A stretch of 64,000 nucleotides of DNA from Hallerella porci (lineage in GTDB: Bacteria > Fibrobacterota > Fibrobacteria > Fibrobacterales > Fibrobacteraceae). Position numbers and translations under genes: made by a program. Location: assembly GCF_003148885.1 (NCBI RefSeq), contig NZ_QGHD01000006.1, positions 62,001 to 126,000 on the forward strand. Reading direction: 5' to 3'. Positions 34,474 through 41,599 of the stretch are shown piece after piece. Numbering within the stretch: position 1 is the stretch's first letter; the number at the start of each line of letters is the position of its first letter. Under the pieces are notes generated by a model that searched no databases, was not told the DNA's origin, and saw only the letters and a program-made list of their open reading frames with translations.

Positions 34474-34529
34474 ACTCGCAAATCATTCTTAGAAAAGAGC
34501 GTTCTTTTTGAGAGCGCTCAAAAAATTTT

Positions 34530-34537
34530 TAAATTTA
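34530..34537 (+). promoter_or_regulatory. TAAATTTA promoter box, probably leaderless start
   Basis: The box ends 5 nt before the citramalate synthase ATG, with no ribosome-binding site. Confidence 0.55.
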
Positions 34538-34542
34538 TTTGC

Positions 34543-36132
34543 ATGAAGCCAGAAGTATTTCTTTACGATACCACATTACGCGATGGAAATCAGGATCGCA
34601 AAATTTCTCTTTCCTTAGCGGACAAATTGCAAATTGCAAAGCTTTTGGACGCATTTGGTTTTGATTATATCGAAGGCGGTTGGCCAAATCCGAGTAATCC
34701 GACGGATGTGGAATTTTACAAGCGCATCGGCGAAATGCATTTAACGCATGCAAAAATTGCAGCGTTTGGAAGCACTCGTCGCCCGAAAGTTCTTGCTGAA
34801 AATGATCCGCTCTTGCAATCTCTCATTGCAAGCCAAGCTCCGGTCAAAACGATTTTTGGCAAAAGTTGGGATTTGCATGTGACCGAAGTCATTCGCACGA
34901 CTCTTGAAGAAAATCTGGATATGATTGAATCTTCGGTGCGCTTCTTAAAAGAAAATTCTGAAGAAACGATTTACGATGCGGAACATTTCTTTGATGGTTA
35001 CAAAGCAAATCCGCAATATGCGATGGAAACGATTAAAGCGGCTGCTCTCGGCGGCGCAGACTTTATCGTTCTTTGCGATACAAACGGCGGCACGATGCCG
35101 TGGGAAATGAAATCGATTCTTGCCGAAGTGCAAAAAGTCATCTCGGTTCCGCTCGGCATTCACGCGCATAATGATAGCGGTCTTGCGGTTGCAAACTCGC
35201 TCGTCTCCGTCGATGCGGGCGTGCACATGGTGCAAGGAGTTTTGAACGGTTACGGCGAACGTTGCGGTAACGCAGACTTAACGACTATCGCTGCGGATTT
35301 GGTTTTCAAATTGAAAAAGCAAATTTATTGCGGCGAAAATATGAAAGACCTGCGCAAAGTGAGTCTCGCTCTCGATCAAATCGTCAACATTCCGAGCGAC
35401 ATTAAAGCACCGTATGTCGGCGATGCAGCGTTTGCGCACAAAGGCGGCGCTCATATCGATGGCGTGATGAAAGTTTCGCGGAGCTTTGAACATGTCGATC
35501 CGAAGTCGGTAGGGAACAACCGCGTCTTCGTCACAAGCGATCAAGCGGGTGGTTCTTTGGTCGTCGAAAAAATTAAAGAATTGCTGCACATTGAAATTGA
35601 CAAGAAAGATCCGAAGGTGCAAAATCTTTTGCATTTGATTAAGGAACGCGAAAATGCGGGCTGGCATTTTGACAGCGCAGAAGCGAGTTTTGAAATGCTC
35701 GTTTACCGCACACTCGGACGTTTTGCGCAGCCGTTTACGGTGGAAAATTATCGCGTCATCGAAGACCGTTCCGAACAAGGCGTAAGCGTTTCGCAGGCGT
35801 CGGTGAAGCTTCGCGTGAACGATGAAATTAGTCATCAAGTTGCCGAAGGCGATGGCCCGGTGAACGCTCTCGATGCGGCTCTTCGCAAAGCGCTTTTGCC
35901 GTATTATCCGTATATGAAGAATGTGCGCTTGGACGATTTTAAAGTGCGCGTTCTCGGTTCGAATGTCGGCTCGGATGCGCATGTTCGCGTGTGGAGTACA
36001 TTCGGCGACGAAGATGGCGTATGGCATGTCGCAGGCGTTTCGACAAATATCATCGAAGCGTCTTGGTTCGCACTCGTGGACGGACTTTCGTATAAGATGT
36101 ACAAAGAATCTTTAAAAGGAAATGCAAGATGA
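34543..36132 (+). CDS. cimA: citramalate synthase
   Basis: Condenses acetyl-CoA with pyruvate to (R)-citramalate in the threonine-independent isoleucine pathway; 529 aa. The N-terminal TIM barrel has DTTLRDGNQ (metal and pyruvate site), IEGGWPNPSNP, the HAHNDSG metal-binding His pair and NGYGERCGNADL. The C-terminal domain (about 400-529) is the LeuA-type allosteric dimerisation domain. Length and the GGWPNPSNP motif favour the CimA/TIGR00977-type group over isopropylmalate or homocitrate synthases. Its end overlaps hisD by 4 bases (ATGA), giving a translationally coupled pair. Confidence 0.92.
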   Translation: MKPEVFLYDTTLRDGNQDRKISLSLADKLQIAKLLDAFGFDYIEGGWPNPSNPTDVEFYKRIGEMHLTHAKIAAFGSTRRPKVLAENDPLLQSLIASQAPVKTIFGKSWDLHVTEVIRTTLEENLDMIESSVRFLKENSEETIYDAEHFFDGYKANPQYAMETIKAAALGGADFIVLCDTNGGTMPWEMKSILAEVQKVISVPLGIHAHNDSGLAVANSLVSVDAGVHMVQGVLNGYGERCGNADLTTIAADLVFKLKKQIYCGENMKDLRKVSLALDQIVNIPSDIKAPYVGDAAFAHKGGAHIDGVMKVSRSFEHVDPKSVGNNRVFVTSDQAGGSLVVEKIKELLHIEIDKKDPKVQNLLHLIKERENAGWHFDSAEASFEMLVYRTLGRFAQPFTVENYRVIEDRSEQGVSVSQASVKLRVNDEISHQVAEGDGPVNALDAALRKALLPYYPYMKNVRLDDFKVRVLGSNVGSDAHVRVWSTFGDEDGVWHVAGVSTNIIEASWFALVDGLSYKMYKESLKGNAR

Positions 36133-37406
36133 AAATCATCAAGGTCAAGCAGAATTCGCAAGAAGTCGATCGTATTTGCGCACGTGGTGTTGCACCGACC
36201 GAAGAAATTCATCAAAAGGTGAAGAAGATTCTGGAAGACGTCCGCGAAGGCGGTTTAGAAAAAGCGGTGGAATACGCTCAAAAATTTGACGGCTTAAAAG
36301 GCAAAAAACTCGCAGTGAGCGAAAGTCAAATTTCTAAGCTCGCCGACAAAGTCACGCCGACTCTTGCCAAAGCAATTCGCCAAGCGATTAAAAATGCAGT
36401 TGCATTTCACAAGCACGAACTCAAGGATTTGAACGGTTTTACATTCAAAGGCAAAGATGGGGAAGTGCTTGGTCAACGCATTCGTCCGATGCATCGCGTA
36501 GGTCTTTATGTGCCCGGTGGCGCTGCGGTTTATCCGAGTACGGTGATTATGAATGCTGTTCCCGCTCTCGTCGCCGGCGTTGATGAAATCGTTGTCACGA
36601 CTCCAGCAAAAGATGGCATTCATCCGTCCGTTGCATTTGTTCTTCGCGAACTTGGCATTACCGAAGTCTATCACATCGGCGGAGCACAAGCGATTGCGCT
36701 TCTCGCTTACGGCGCCAAAGGAATTGAACCGGTCGATAAAATTGTAGGCCCCGGAAATGTCTTTGCGGCAATTGCGAAAAAAGAAGTTTTCGGAACCGTC
36801 GATATCGATATGATCGCTGGCCCTTCCGAAATTTTAGTGCTCGCAGATTCTTCGGCAGATCCGGATTTTGTGGCCGCCGATTTGTTAAGTCAAGCGGAAC
36901 ACGGTTCGGGCTTCGAAGCAGCGCTTTGCATTACCGATAACATGGAAACCGCCGAAATGATTTCGGAATGCGTCGATGAACAAGTGGAAAAATCGCCGAA
37001 GAAAGAACTCTTAGAAAAAGTTCTCGCAAATTTCGGACGCATCTTGGTCGTGAAAGATTGGTTTGACGGCGTTGCGATTGCAAACCGCATCGCTCCCGAA
37101 CATTTGGAAATCATGACTCGCGAAGCCGAAGAACTTTCGGAAAGCATTGTGAATGCCGGCGCCGTTTTCATCGGTCCGTGGTCAAGTGAACCGGTCGGCG
37201 ATTATTTTGCAGGCCCCGATCATGTGCTCCCGACGAATGGAACCGCACGCTTCTCCAGTCCGCTCGGCGTTTATGATTTCGTCAAACGGATGAGCGTCAT
37301 CCGCTATTCGCAAAAAGCGATTTTGAAAAATGGCAAAGCAATCGCCGAAATGGCGAATACCGAAGGATTCATCCATCACGCTAACGCCGTTTTAAAAAGA
37401 CTGTAA
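36129..37406 (+). CDS. hisD: histidinol dehydrogenase
   Basis: Catalyses the last two oxidations from L-histidinol to histidine with NAD and zinc; 425 aa, normal length. Motifs include RVGLYVPGG, GGAQAIALLAYG, KIVGPGNVFAA, DMIAGPSE, the catalytic APEHLEI stretch and the final EGFIHHANAV. It overlaps the citramalate synthase gene. No other his gene is nearby, so the histidine pathway is split in this genome. A strong hairpin follows. Confidence 0.95.
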   Translation: MKIIKVKQNSQEVDRICARGVAPTEEIHQKVKKILEDVREGGLEKAVEYAQKFDGLKGKKLAVSESQISKLADKVTPTLAKAIRQAIKNAVAFHKHELKDLNGFTFKGKDGEVLGQRIRPMHRVGLYVPGGAAVYPSTVIMNAVPALVAGVDEIVVTTPAKDGIHPSVAFVLRELGITEVYHIGGAQAIALLAYGAKGIEPVDKIVGPGNVFAAIAKKEVFGTVDIDMIAGPSEILVLADSSADPDFVAADLLSQAEHGSGFEAALCITDNMETAEMISECVDEQVEKSPKKELLEKVLANFGRILVVKDWFDGVAIANRIAPEHLEIMTREAEELSESIVNAGAVFIGPWSSEPVGDYFAGPDHVLPTNGTARFSSPLGVYDFVKRMSVIRYSQKAILKNGKAIAEMANTEGFIHHANAVLKRL

Positions 37407-37413
37407 AAAAGAA

Positions 37414-37446
37414 CTCTCTAAGCGCAATGCGCTTAGAGAGATTTTC
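37414..37446 (+). terminator. terminator after hisD
   Basis: A perfect 12-bp stem, 37414-37425 with 37429-37440, then ATTTTCTTT. Confidence 0.85.
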
Positions 37447-37458
37447 TTTGAAAAATCA

Positions 37459-37491
37459 AAACAGCACCCTTAAAAAAGGATGCTGTTTTTT
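37459..37491 (-). terminator. terminator of tRNA-Gly (and possible second hisD hairpin)
   Basis: A 12-bp stem with one mismatch and A/T runs on both sides. On the minus strand it begins about 14 nt after the tRNA 3' end. Confidence 0.75.
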
Positions 37492-37504
37492 AATGGAGGA
37501 CTAG

Positions 37505-37577
<73 letters not shown>

Positions 37578-37645
37578 AGGCGTTACAAATGTAATAAAGA
37601 TTTTTTGATTTGGACAGCTTCGCCGGAAATTTTTATCGTTTAAGC

Positions 37646-38263
37646 ATGAAGTTTCGGATGCGTATTTTTGTGGTCGCCTTATTCTGCGGATTATTTTCAT
37701 TTGGATTTTCCGAAGAAAGTAAATCGCTTTGGGATTCTTTTACAGGATTTTTTAGTTCAAAAGCAAAGCCTGCGGGCGAAGGTCCATTGTATCAACAACT
37801 CGCAGACATCGATAATGAAATTCAAGATGTGCAGTGGCGTTATTCGCGGGAAAGGCGCGCCGTGCGCAAGTCGCATTATAAAATGCAATTAAAAGATTTA
37901 CATACTTCGCGGGATTCGCTCGCGGCTCTCATTCAAAAACAAGAATCGGAAAAATCATCGATAAGTTCTGCAACGCAAGCAAAGTCTTCGGCGGTTTTGT
38001 CGAGTTCCTCGGCGGCGATTTCTTCGAAGGCTTTATCTTCGAGTTCGCTTGCGATTTCTTCCTCGGCGATTTCTTCCTCGGCGATTTCTTCTTCGAGCGC
38101 AGAATCGTCTTCGTCTGTCGAAGTTCCTATCGCTCCGCCTGCGTCAATTCCTACGCCGGATTCTGTAGTGGTGACGGTAACTGTAACCAAGTATATTCGC
38201 GATACGGTAATTGTCCGCGATACGATTTTTGTGCACGATACCGTCTTCGTCGAGAAAAAATAA
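37646..38263 (+). CDS. exported protein with poly-serine linker
   Basis: A 205-aa protein of unknown function. A signal peptide (about 1-22) is followed by a segment with charged helical character (about 45-100, likely coiled coil, with LADIDNEIQDVQWRYSRERR). A Ser/Ala-rich linker (about 105-165) follows, with short SSSSAIS-type blocks. The C-terminus is a strand-like repeat of the form RDTVxVxDTIFVxDTVFV. Such Ser linkers are common in exported Fibrobacter proteins. The ATG at 37646 gives a clean signal peptide; the frame continues upstream to 37610 without support. Likely periplasmic or surface-associated. Confidence 0.75.
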   Translation: MKFRMRIFVVALFCGLFSFGFSEESKSLWDSFTGFFSSKAKPAGEGPLYQQLADIDNEIQDVQWRYSRERRAVRKSHYKMQLKDLHTSRDSLAALIQKQESEKSSISSATQAKSSAVLSSSSAAISSKALSSSSLAISSSAISSSAISSSSAESSSSVEVPIAPPASIPTPDSVVVTVTVTKYIRDTVIVRDTIFVHDTVFVEKK

Positions 38264-38269
38264 CTTGGA

Positions 38270-38325
38270 ATAAATTAACCAATATAAATTAACTCATATA
38301 AAGTAATCATTATAAATTCACTAAA
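38270..38325. repeat. 14-bp tandem repeat, four units, upstream of ispE
   Basis: Four consecutive 14-mers of the form ATAAATTAACTCAT (starts 38270, 38284, 38298, 38312) fill the space between the Ser-rich gene and ispE. Each unit carries a TATAAA(T/G)T string similar to the promoter box. Confidence 0.75.
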
Positions 38326-38335
38326 CGGAATAAAA

Positions 38336-39184
38336 ATGCAACAAGAATTTGCGCCAGCGAAAATCAATCTTTTTTTGGATATTCTTTTGAAGCGTCCCGA
38401 TGGCTATCATAATTTAGGAACGCTTTTTCAAACAATCAACGTGGGCGACACTCTTTCGGGCGAAGTCAATTCGACGGGCGAAATCATCATGCGCTACAAT
38501 GCGCCGCAGGAATATCCCTTAGAAAAAGATCTCGTTTACAAAGCCGCAAAACTTTTGCAGCGAAAATTTTCGGTGAAAGCGGGCGCAGAATTTTACTTAG
38601 AAAAAAAAATGCCGCTCGGTGCAGGCCTTGGCGGAGGAAGCGCAGACGCTGCAGCCGCTTTCCGCTTGCTCAATCGCCTGTGGAATTTGAATCTTTCTTG
38701 CGAAGAATTGGAAAAACTCGGAACCGAAATTGGCGCTGACGTTCCGTTCTTAATCCGCGGCGGCAGTGCTTTGGCCGAGGGAATCGGAGAACGCTTAACG
38801 CATTTAGAACCGTTATCTCTTCCTTCGGGCGGAGCTCTTTTGGTTGCGACTCCGCATTGCGCAGTTCCGACGAAAGCCGCTTACGCAGGATGCATTCCTT
38901 CGGGAGAATCGCGCTGGGACGCTTATAAAAATTCACCTTTCCGCGATTTTCAGGGCGCATTTAATAAATTCGAAGAATCGGTTTTCCCGCAATTTCCGTT
39001 AATTTCAGAGATGAAAAATGACTTTTTAGAAGGCGGCGCTGCGGTCGCACTCATGTCGGGCTCGGGCGCATCGGTCTTTGGCATTTTCAAAAATCGCGCA
39101 GATGCTGAAAAAACAGCTGAGAAAATCGCCAAAAATGCGCGATTTGTCGCGGTGACCGAATTCTTTGCCGGTTTTTTTGTTTAG
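38336..39184 (+). CDS. ispE: 4-diphosphocytidyl-2-C-methyl-D-erythritol kinase
   Basis: GHMP kinase of the MEP isoprenoid pathway; 282 aa. Signatures are PAKINLFLDIL at the N-terminus, the ATP loop PLGAGLGGGSADAAAA, GADVPFLIRGG, and the C-terminal LMSGSGASVFG. There is no strong Shine-Dalgarno sequence ahead of the ATG; CGGAATAAAA is the only purine-rich stretch. The four-fold 14-bp repeat lies directly upstream and probably contains the promoter. tRNA-Gln and rplY follow on the same strand. Confidence 0.95.
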   Translation: MQQEFAPAKINLFLDILLKRPDGYHNLGTLFQTINVGDTLSGEVNSTGEIIMRYNAPQEYPLEKDLVYKAAKLLQRKFSVKAGAEFYLEKKMPLGAGLGGGSADAAAAFRLLNRLWNLNLSCEELEKLGTEIGADVPFLIRGGSALAEGIGERLTHLEPLSLPSGGALLVATPHCAVPTKAAYAGCIPSGESRWDAYKNSPFRDFQGAFNKFEESVFPQFPLISEMKNDFLEGGAAVALMSGSGASVFGIFKNRADAEKTAEKIAKNARFVAVTEFFAGFFV

Positions 39185-39211
39185 AATGCAATTTTTTTGC
39201 TCGAACCCCTT

Positions 39212-39240
39212 GCGAAAACAAAAAATGTTTTCTATAATTG
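39212..39240 (+). promoter_or_regulatory. promoter of tRNA-Gln
   Basis: TTG, 20 nt, then TTTTCTATAATTG; the box ends 10 nt before the tRNA. The same TTTTCTATAATTG string stands in front of guaA. The TTG to TAnn box spacing fits the Bacteroidota promoter pattern. Confidence 0.65.
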
Positions 39241-39250
39241 GGTCACCCTT

Positions 39251-39323
39251 TGGGGTATCGTCAAGTTGGTAAGACAACAGATTTTGATTCTGTTATTCGT
39301 TGGTTCGAGTCCAGCTACCCCAA
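39251..39323 (+). tRNA. tRNA-Gln (anticodon TTG)
   Basis: Acceptor TGGGGTA/TACCCCA, anticodon stem ACAGA/TCTGT with loop TTTTGAT (anticodon TTG), and T-arm with GGTTCGAGTCC. CCA is not encoded. rplY starts 35 nt downstream. Confidence 0.95.
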
Positions 39324-39358
39324 TAGGTTTTTTTATTTTAAATACTTTTGGAGAAATA

Positions 39359-40024
39359 ATGCAACTTACAACACTCAAAGCAACCTCGAGAGTATCGGGC
39401 TCGTCTCGTGCAACTGGTCGTCTTCGCAAAGAAGGTCAGATTCCGGCGGTCTATTATGGTAAGGGTCAAGAGGCGGTAAGTATCAGCGTGAATGCTCAAG
39501 ACGTGGCAAAAGTCCTCGCTCCGGGCAAGCGTTATACCCTTCTGGATCTCGAAATTGATGGCAAGGCTGGCAATCCGGCGGTCATCTACAACTATCAGAA
39601 GGACTCCATTTCGTTCGCTATCGATCACATCGACTTTTTGAAGATCGATGAAGCGACTCCGATTACAGTTCGCGTTCCGGTTGTTCTCAAGGGTCTTCCG
39701 GTTGGCGTGAAGAATGAAGGCGGTCTCTTCTCTCAGATTTCCCGCTACATTAAGCTCAGCGCAACTCCGGAAAAGATTCCGGCAAATGTCACCTTGGATA
39801 TTTCTGATTTCCACGCTGGTGTGACTTTTTACGCAAAGGCTCTCAAGTTGGAAGGTGTGAAGCTTGCTTCTCCGGAACGCACAGTTATCTTCACGATTTC
39901 GACTAAGGCTAAGGCTGCAAAGATCGAAGCTGCTGAAGAAGCACTCGTTGCATCCGTTGCTCCTGCTGCCGCTCCGGCTGCTGATGCTGCTGCAGCTCCG
40001 GCTGCTGACGCAGACAAGAAGTAA
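39359..40024 (+). CDS. rplY: 50S ribosomal protein bL25 (CTC form)
   Basis: Binds 5S rRNA in the large subunit; 221 aa. The N-terminal ~90 residues are the L25 beta-barrel (RVSGSSRATGRLRKEGQIPAVYYG), followed by the CTC-type C-terminal domain (to about 190) and an Ala/Pro/Asp tail. The ATG is set by TGGAGA 7 nt upstream; the frame remains open back through the tRNA, which is an artefact. It may be cotranscribed with tRNA-Gln. A terminator almost identical to that of glnN follows. Codon use is skewed as expected for a highly expressed gene. Confidence 0.94.
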   Translation: MQLTTLKATSRVSGSSRATGRLRKEGQIPAVYYGKGQEAVSISVNAQDVAKVLAPGKRYTLLDLEIDGKAGNPAVIYNYQKDSISFAIDHIDFLKIDEATPITVRVPVVLKGLPVGVKNEGGLFSQISRYIKLSATPEKIPANVTLDISDFHAGVTFYAKALKLEGVKLASPERTVIFTISTKAKAAKIEAAEEALVASVAPAAAPAADAAAAPAADADKK

Positions 40025-40327
40025 TTTTCTTGACAAATTTCAAAAAAGCCTCGCGCAAGCGGGGCTTTTTTGTATTTCTTCAAAGCCGGCTGGGCTAGTG
40101 GCCAAATTTTTAATAGAAGTTTGAATTGAGTTTGCACCGCTCCGCAGAGAGCATCTCCTTTTTCAAAAAATGAAGAGACTTGCGACGCTTTATTGCATAC
40201 TCATTATTAGTTTTTATTGAATTTATTAAAAAAAACTAATGAATTTTTGTGATTTTCTCTTGCAAACGTAACGTTTTTTTTACATTTTGCGCCAAAATAA
40301 ATTTATTCGTTTCAGAAGGATGGATCT
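40025..40327. other. gap between rplY and a Ser-rich lipoprotein gene
   Basis: Apart from the rplY terminator, this 303-bp gap holds an AT-rich inverted repeat (ATTAGTTTTT 40206-40215 with AAAAACTAAT 40231-40240) and a TAAATTTA box (about 40299-40306) about 21 nt before the lipoprotein start. No gene is visible. Confidence 0.65.
40043..40072 (+). terminator. intrinsic terminator after rplY
   Basis: Stem 40047-40054 pairs with 40059-40066 around GCAA with one G-T pair, then TTTTTT. Confidence 0.9.
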
Positions 40328-40909
40328 ATGAATAAGTTTTTCGGTTGTTTGAGAGTTGCAGCGATTGCATCGGCTGCATTTGTGGCTTGCGATGACTCGA
40401 GCAGTTCTCCTAGCGGCGACGACCTCAGCAGTTCTAGCGCAGAAGTCAAGAACGAAGTTTATTCGAAAGATGACCTTGAAGAATGCGTGAAGGCAAATGA
40501 CGGCGACACCGTTTTCGTCCAAGATGAAAAAGTCAATTACGTTTGCCAAGAAGGCGAGTGGATTGCAGAAGCAAAATCTTCTTCTTCGGAAAAGGTCAGC
40601 TCCAGCAGCGAAAAAGATGAAAAGTCGAGCTCGTCTGTAAAGTCTTCGGAATCTAAGAAATCTTCAAGTTCCGTAGCAAAGTCTTCGGAATCTAAGAAGT
40701 CTTCTAGTTCTGTAGCAAAGTCTTCGGAATCTAAGAAGTCTTCTAGTTCTGTAGAAAAGTCTTCGGAATCGAAGGAATCATCTAGTTCCGCAGAAAAGTC
40801 TTCGGAATCTAAGGAATCTTCAAGTTCTGTAGAAGAAAGTTCTTCGAGCTTTTGTTCGCTTGACAACTGTGGACTTCAGGAAGGGGAATCCGAATCTGGA
40901 CAGCTTTAG
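40328..40909 (+). CDS. Ser-rich repeat lipoprotein
   Basis: A 193-aa predicted lipoprotein. The signal peptide ends in lipobox FVAC (Cys at about 21). A Ser/Asp stretch, a compact 50-residue segment (about 43-92) with EECVKANDGDTVFVQDEKVNYVC, and a long Lys/Ser/Glu repeat follow. The repeat unit is about 13 residues, of the type KSSESKKSSSSVA, present about five times. A short Cys-containing tail ends the protein. The 39-bp DNA repeats behind it could recombine. AGAAGGAT lies ahead of the ATG. Function is unknown; probably an exposed outer-membrane lipoprotein. Confidence 0.8.
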   Translation: MNKFFGCLRVAAIASAAFVACDDSSSSPSGDDLSSSSAEVKNEVYSKDDLEECVKANDGDTVFVQDEKVNYVCQEGEWIAEAKSSSSEKVSSSSEKDEKSSSSVKSSESKKSSSSVAKSSESKKSSSSVAKSSESKKSSSSVEKSSESKESSSSAEKSSESKESSSSVEESSSSFCSLDNCGLQEGESESGQL

Positions 40910-40953
40910 TTCGGATTCTTAATGGCGCGCGAAAATTAAACGCTTTTAATTTC

Positions 40954-41514
40954 TTAAACTCCTAAGTCTTCATCTTTCATTTCTAATTTTTTCCATTTTC
41001 CCGGTTGTAAACCATCGAGTTTTAAGCGCCCGATTTGGATGCGGATAAGCCGAAGAGTGGGGAAGCCGACGGAGGCTGTCATGTGGCGGACTTGGCGATT
41101 TTTGCCTTCGGTTAAAGTGAGCTGAATCCAAGACGTGGGAATATTTTTGCGAAAACGAACGGGCGGAATTCTTTCCCAAAGATTTTCGGGCGCAGGGACG
41201 CATTTGGCTTCGCACTTTTTCGTATGATAACCTTGAATGATGACGCCGCTACGCAATTTTTGCAACGCTTCTTCGGTCACTTGGCCTTCGACTTGCGCAA
41301 GATAAGTTCGCGGGTGACCATTTTTAGGCGAGAGCAATTTTTGAATGAGTTTTCCGTTGTCGGTTAAAAGAAGAGCGCCTTCGCTATCGTGATCCAAGCG
41401 CCCCGCCGCATAAACTCCTTTTGGAAATCCAAATTCGTTTAAAGCGCGGTGCCCGCCTTCGGGGGTGAATTGACTCAAAACACCAAAAGGTTTATTGAAA
41501 AGAATAAGCGCCAT
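40954..41514 (-). CDS. rRNA pseudouridine synthase, RluE/RsuA family
   Basis: A 186-aa pseudouridine synthase without the S4 domain, like RluE. It starts LFNKPFGVLSQFTPE. The catalytic motif is AAGRLDHDSEGALLLT (Asp in GRLDHDSEG), and later motifs are EGKNRQVRHMTASVG and LRLIRIQIG. RluE modifies 23S rRNA U2457 in E. coli; the target here is assumed from family. The ATG stands 7 nt behind a TAATTTTG box without a ribosome-binding site. It converges on the Ser-rich lipoprotein gene. Confidence 0.9.
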   Translation of the reverse strand: MALILFNKPFGVLSQFTPEGGHRALNEFGFPKGVYAAGRLDHDSEGALLLTDNGKLIQKLLSPKNGHPRTYLAQVEGQVTEEALQKLRSGVIIQGYHTKKCEAKCVPAPENLWERIPPVRFRKNIPTSWIQLTLTEGKNRQVRHMTASVGFPTLRLIRIQIGRLKLDGLQPGKWKKLEMKDEDLGV

Positions 41515-41521
41515 GACGACG

Positions 41522-41529
41522 CAAAATTA
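41522..41529 (-). promoter_or_regulatory. TAATTTTG promoter box, probably leaderless start
   Basis: A minus-strand TAnnTTTG match that ends 7 nt before the pseudouridine synthase ATG. Confidence 0.6.
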
Positions 41530-41583
41530 GAATTGTTTTTGTATTTCGTTTCGATGAAAGTGGGAGAGTTTCTTTGAATTTTC

Positions 41584-41591
41584 TATAATTG
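41584..41591 (+). promoter_or_regulatory. TTTTCTATAATTG promoter box of guaA
   Basis: The box ends 8 nt before the ATG and no ribosome-binding site is present; the 13-nt string is identical to that of the tRNA-Gln promoter. Confidence 0.6.
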
Positions 41592-41599
41592 AAAGCGAT

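Noticed and set aside
34496-34526. Terminator between the DJ-1 gene and citramalate synthase
   Set aside because: GAGCG and CGCTC can pair, but the loop is long and the following T run belongs to the next promoter; the evidence is too weak to list.
36129-36132. Frameshift between citramalate synthase and hisD
   Set aside because: The four-base ATGA overlap is ordinary translational coupling; both proteins are full length.
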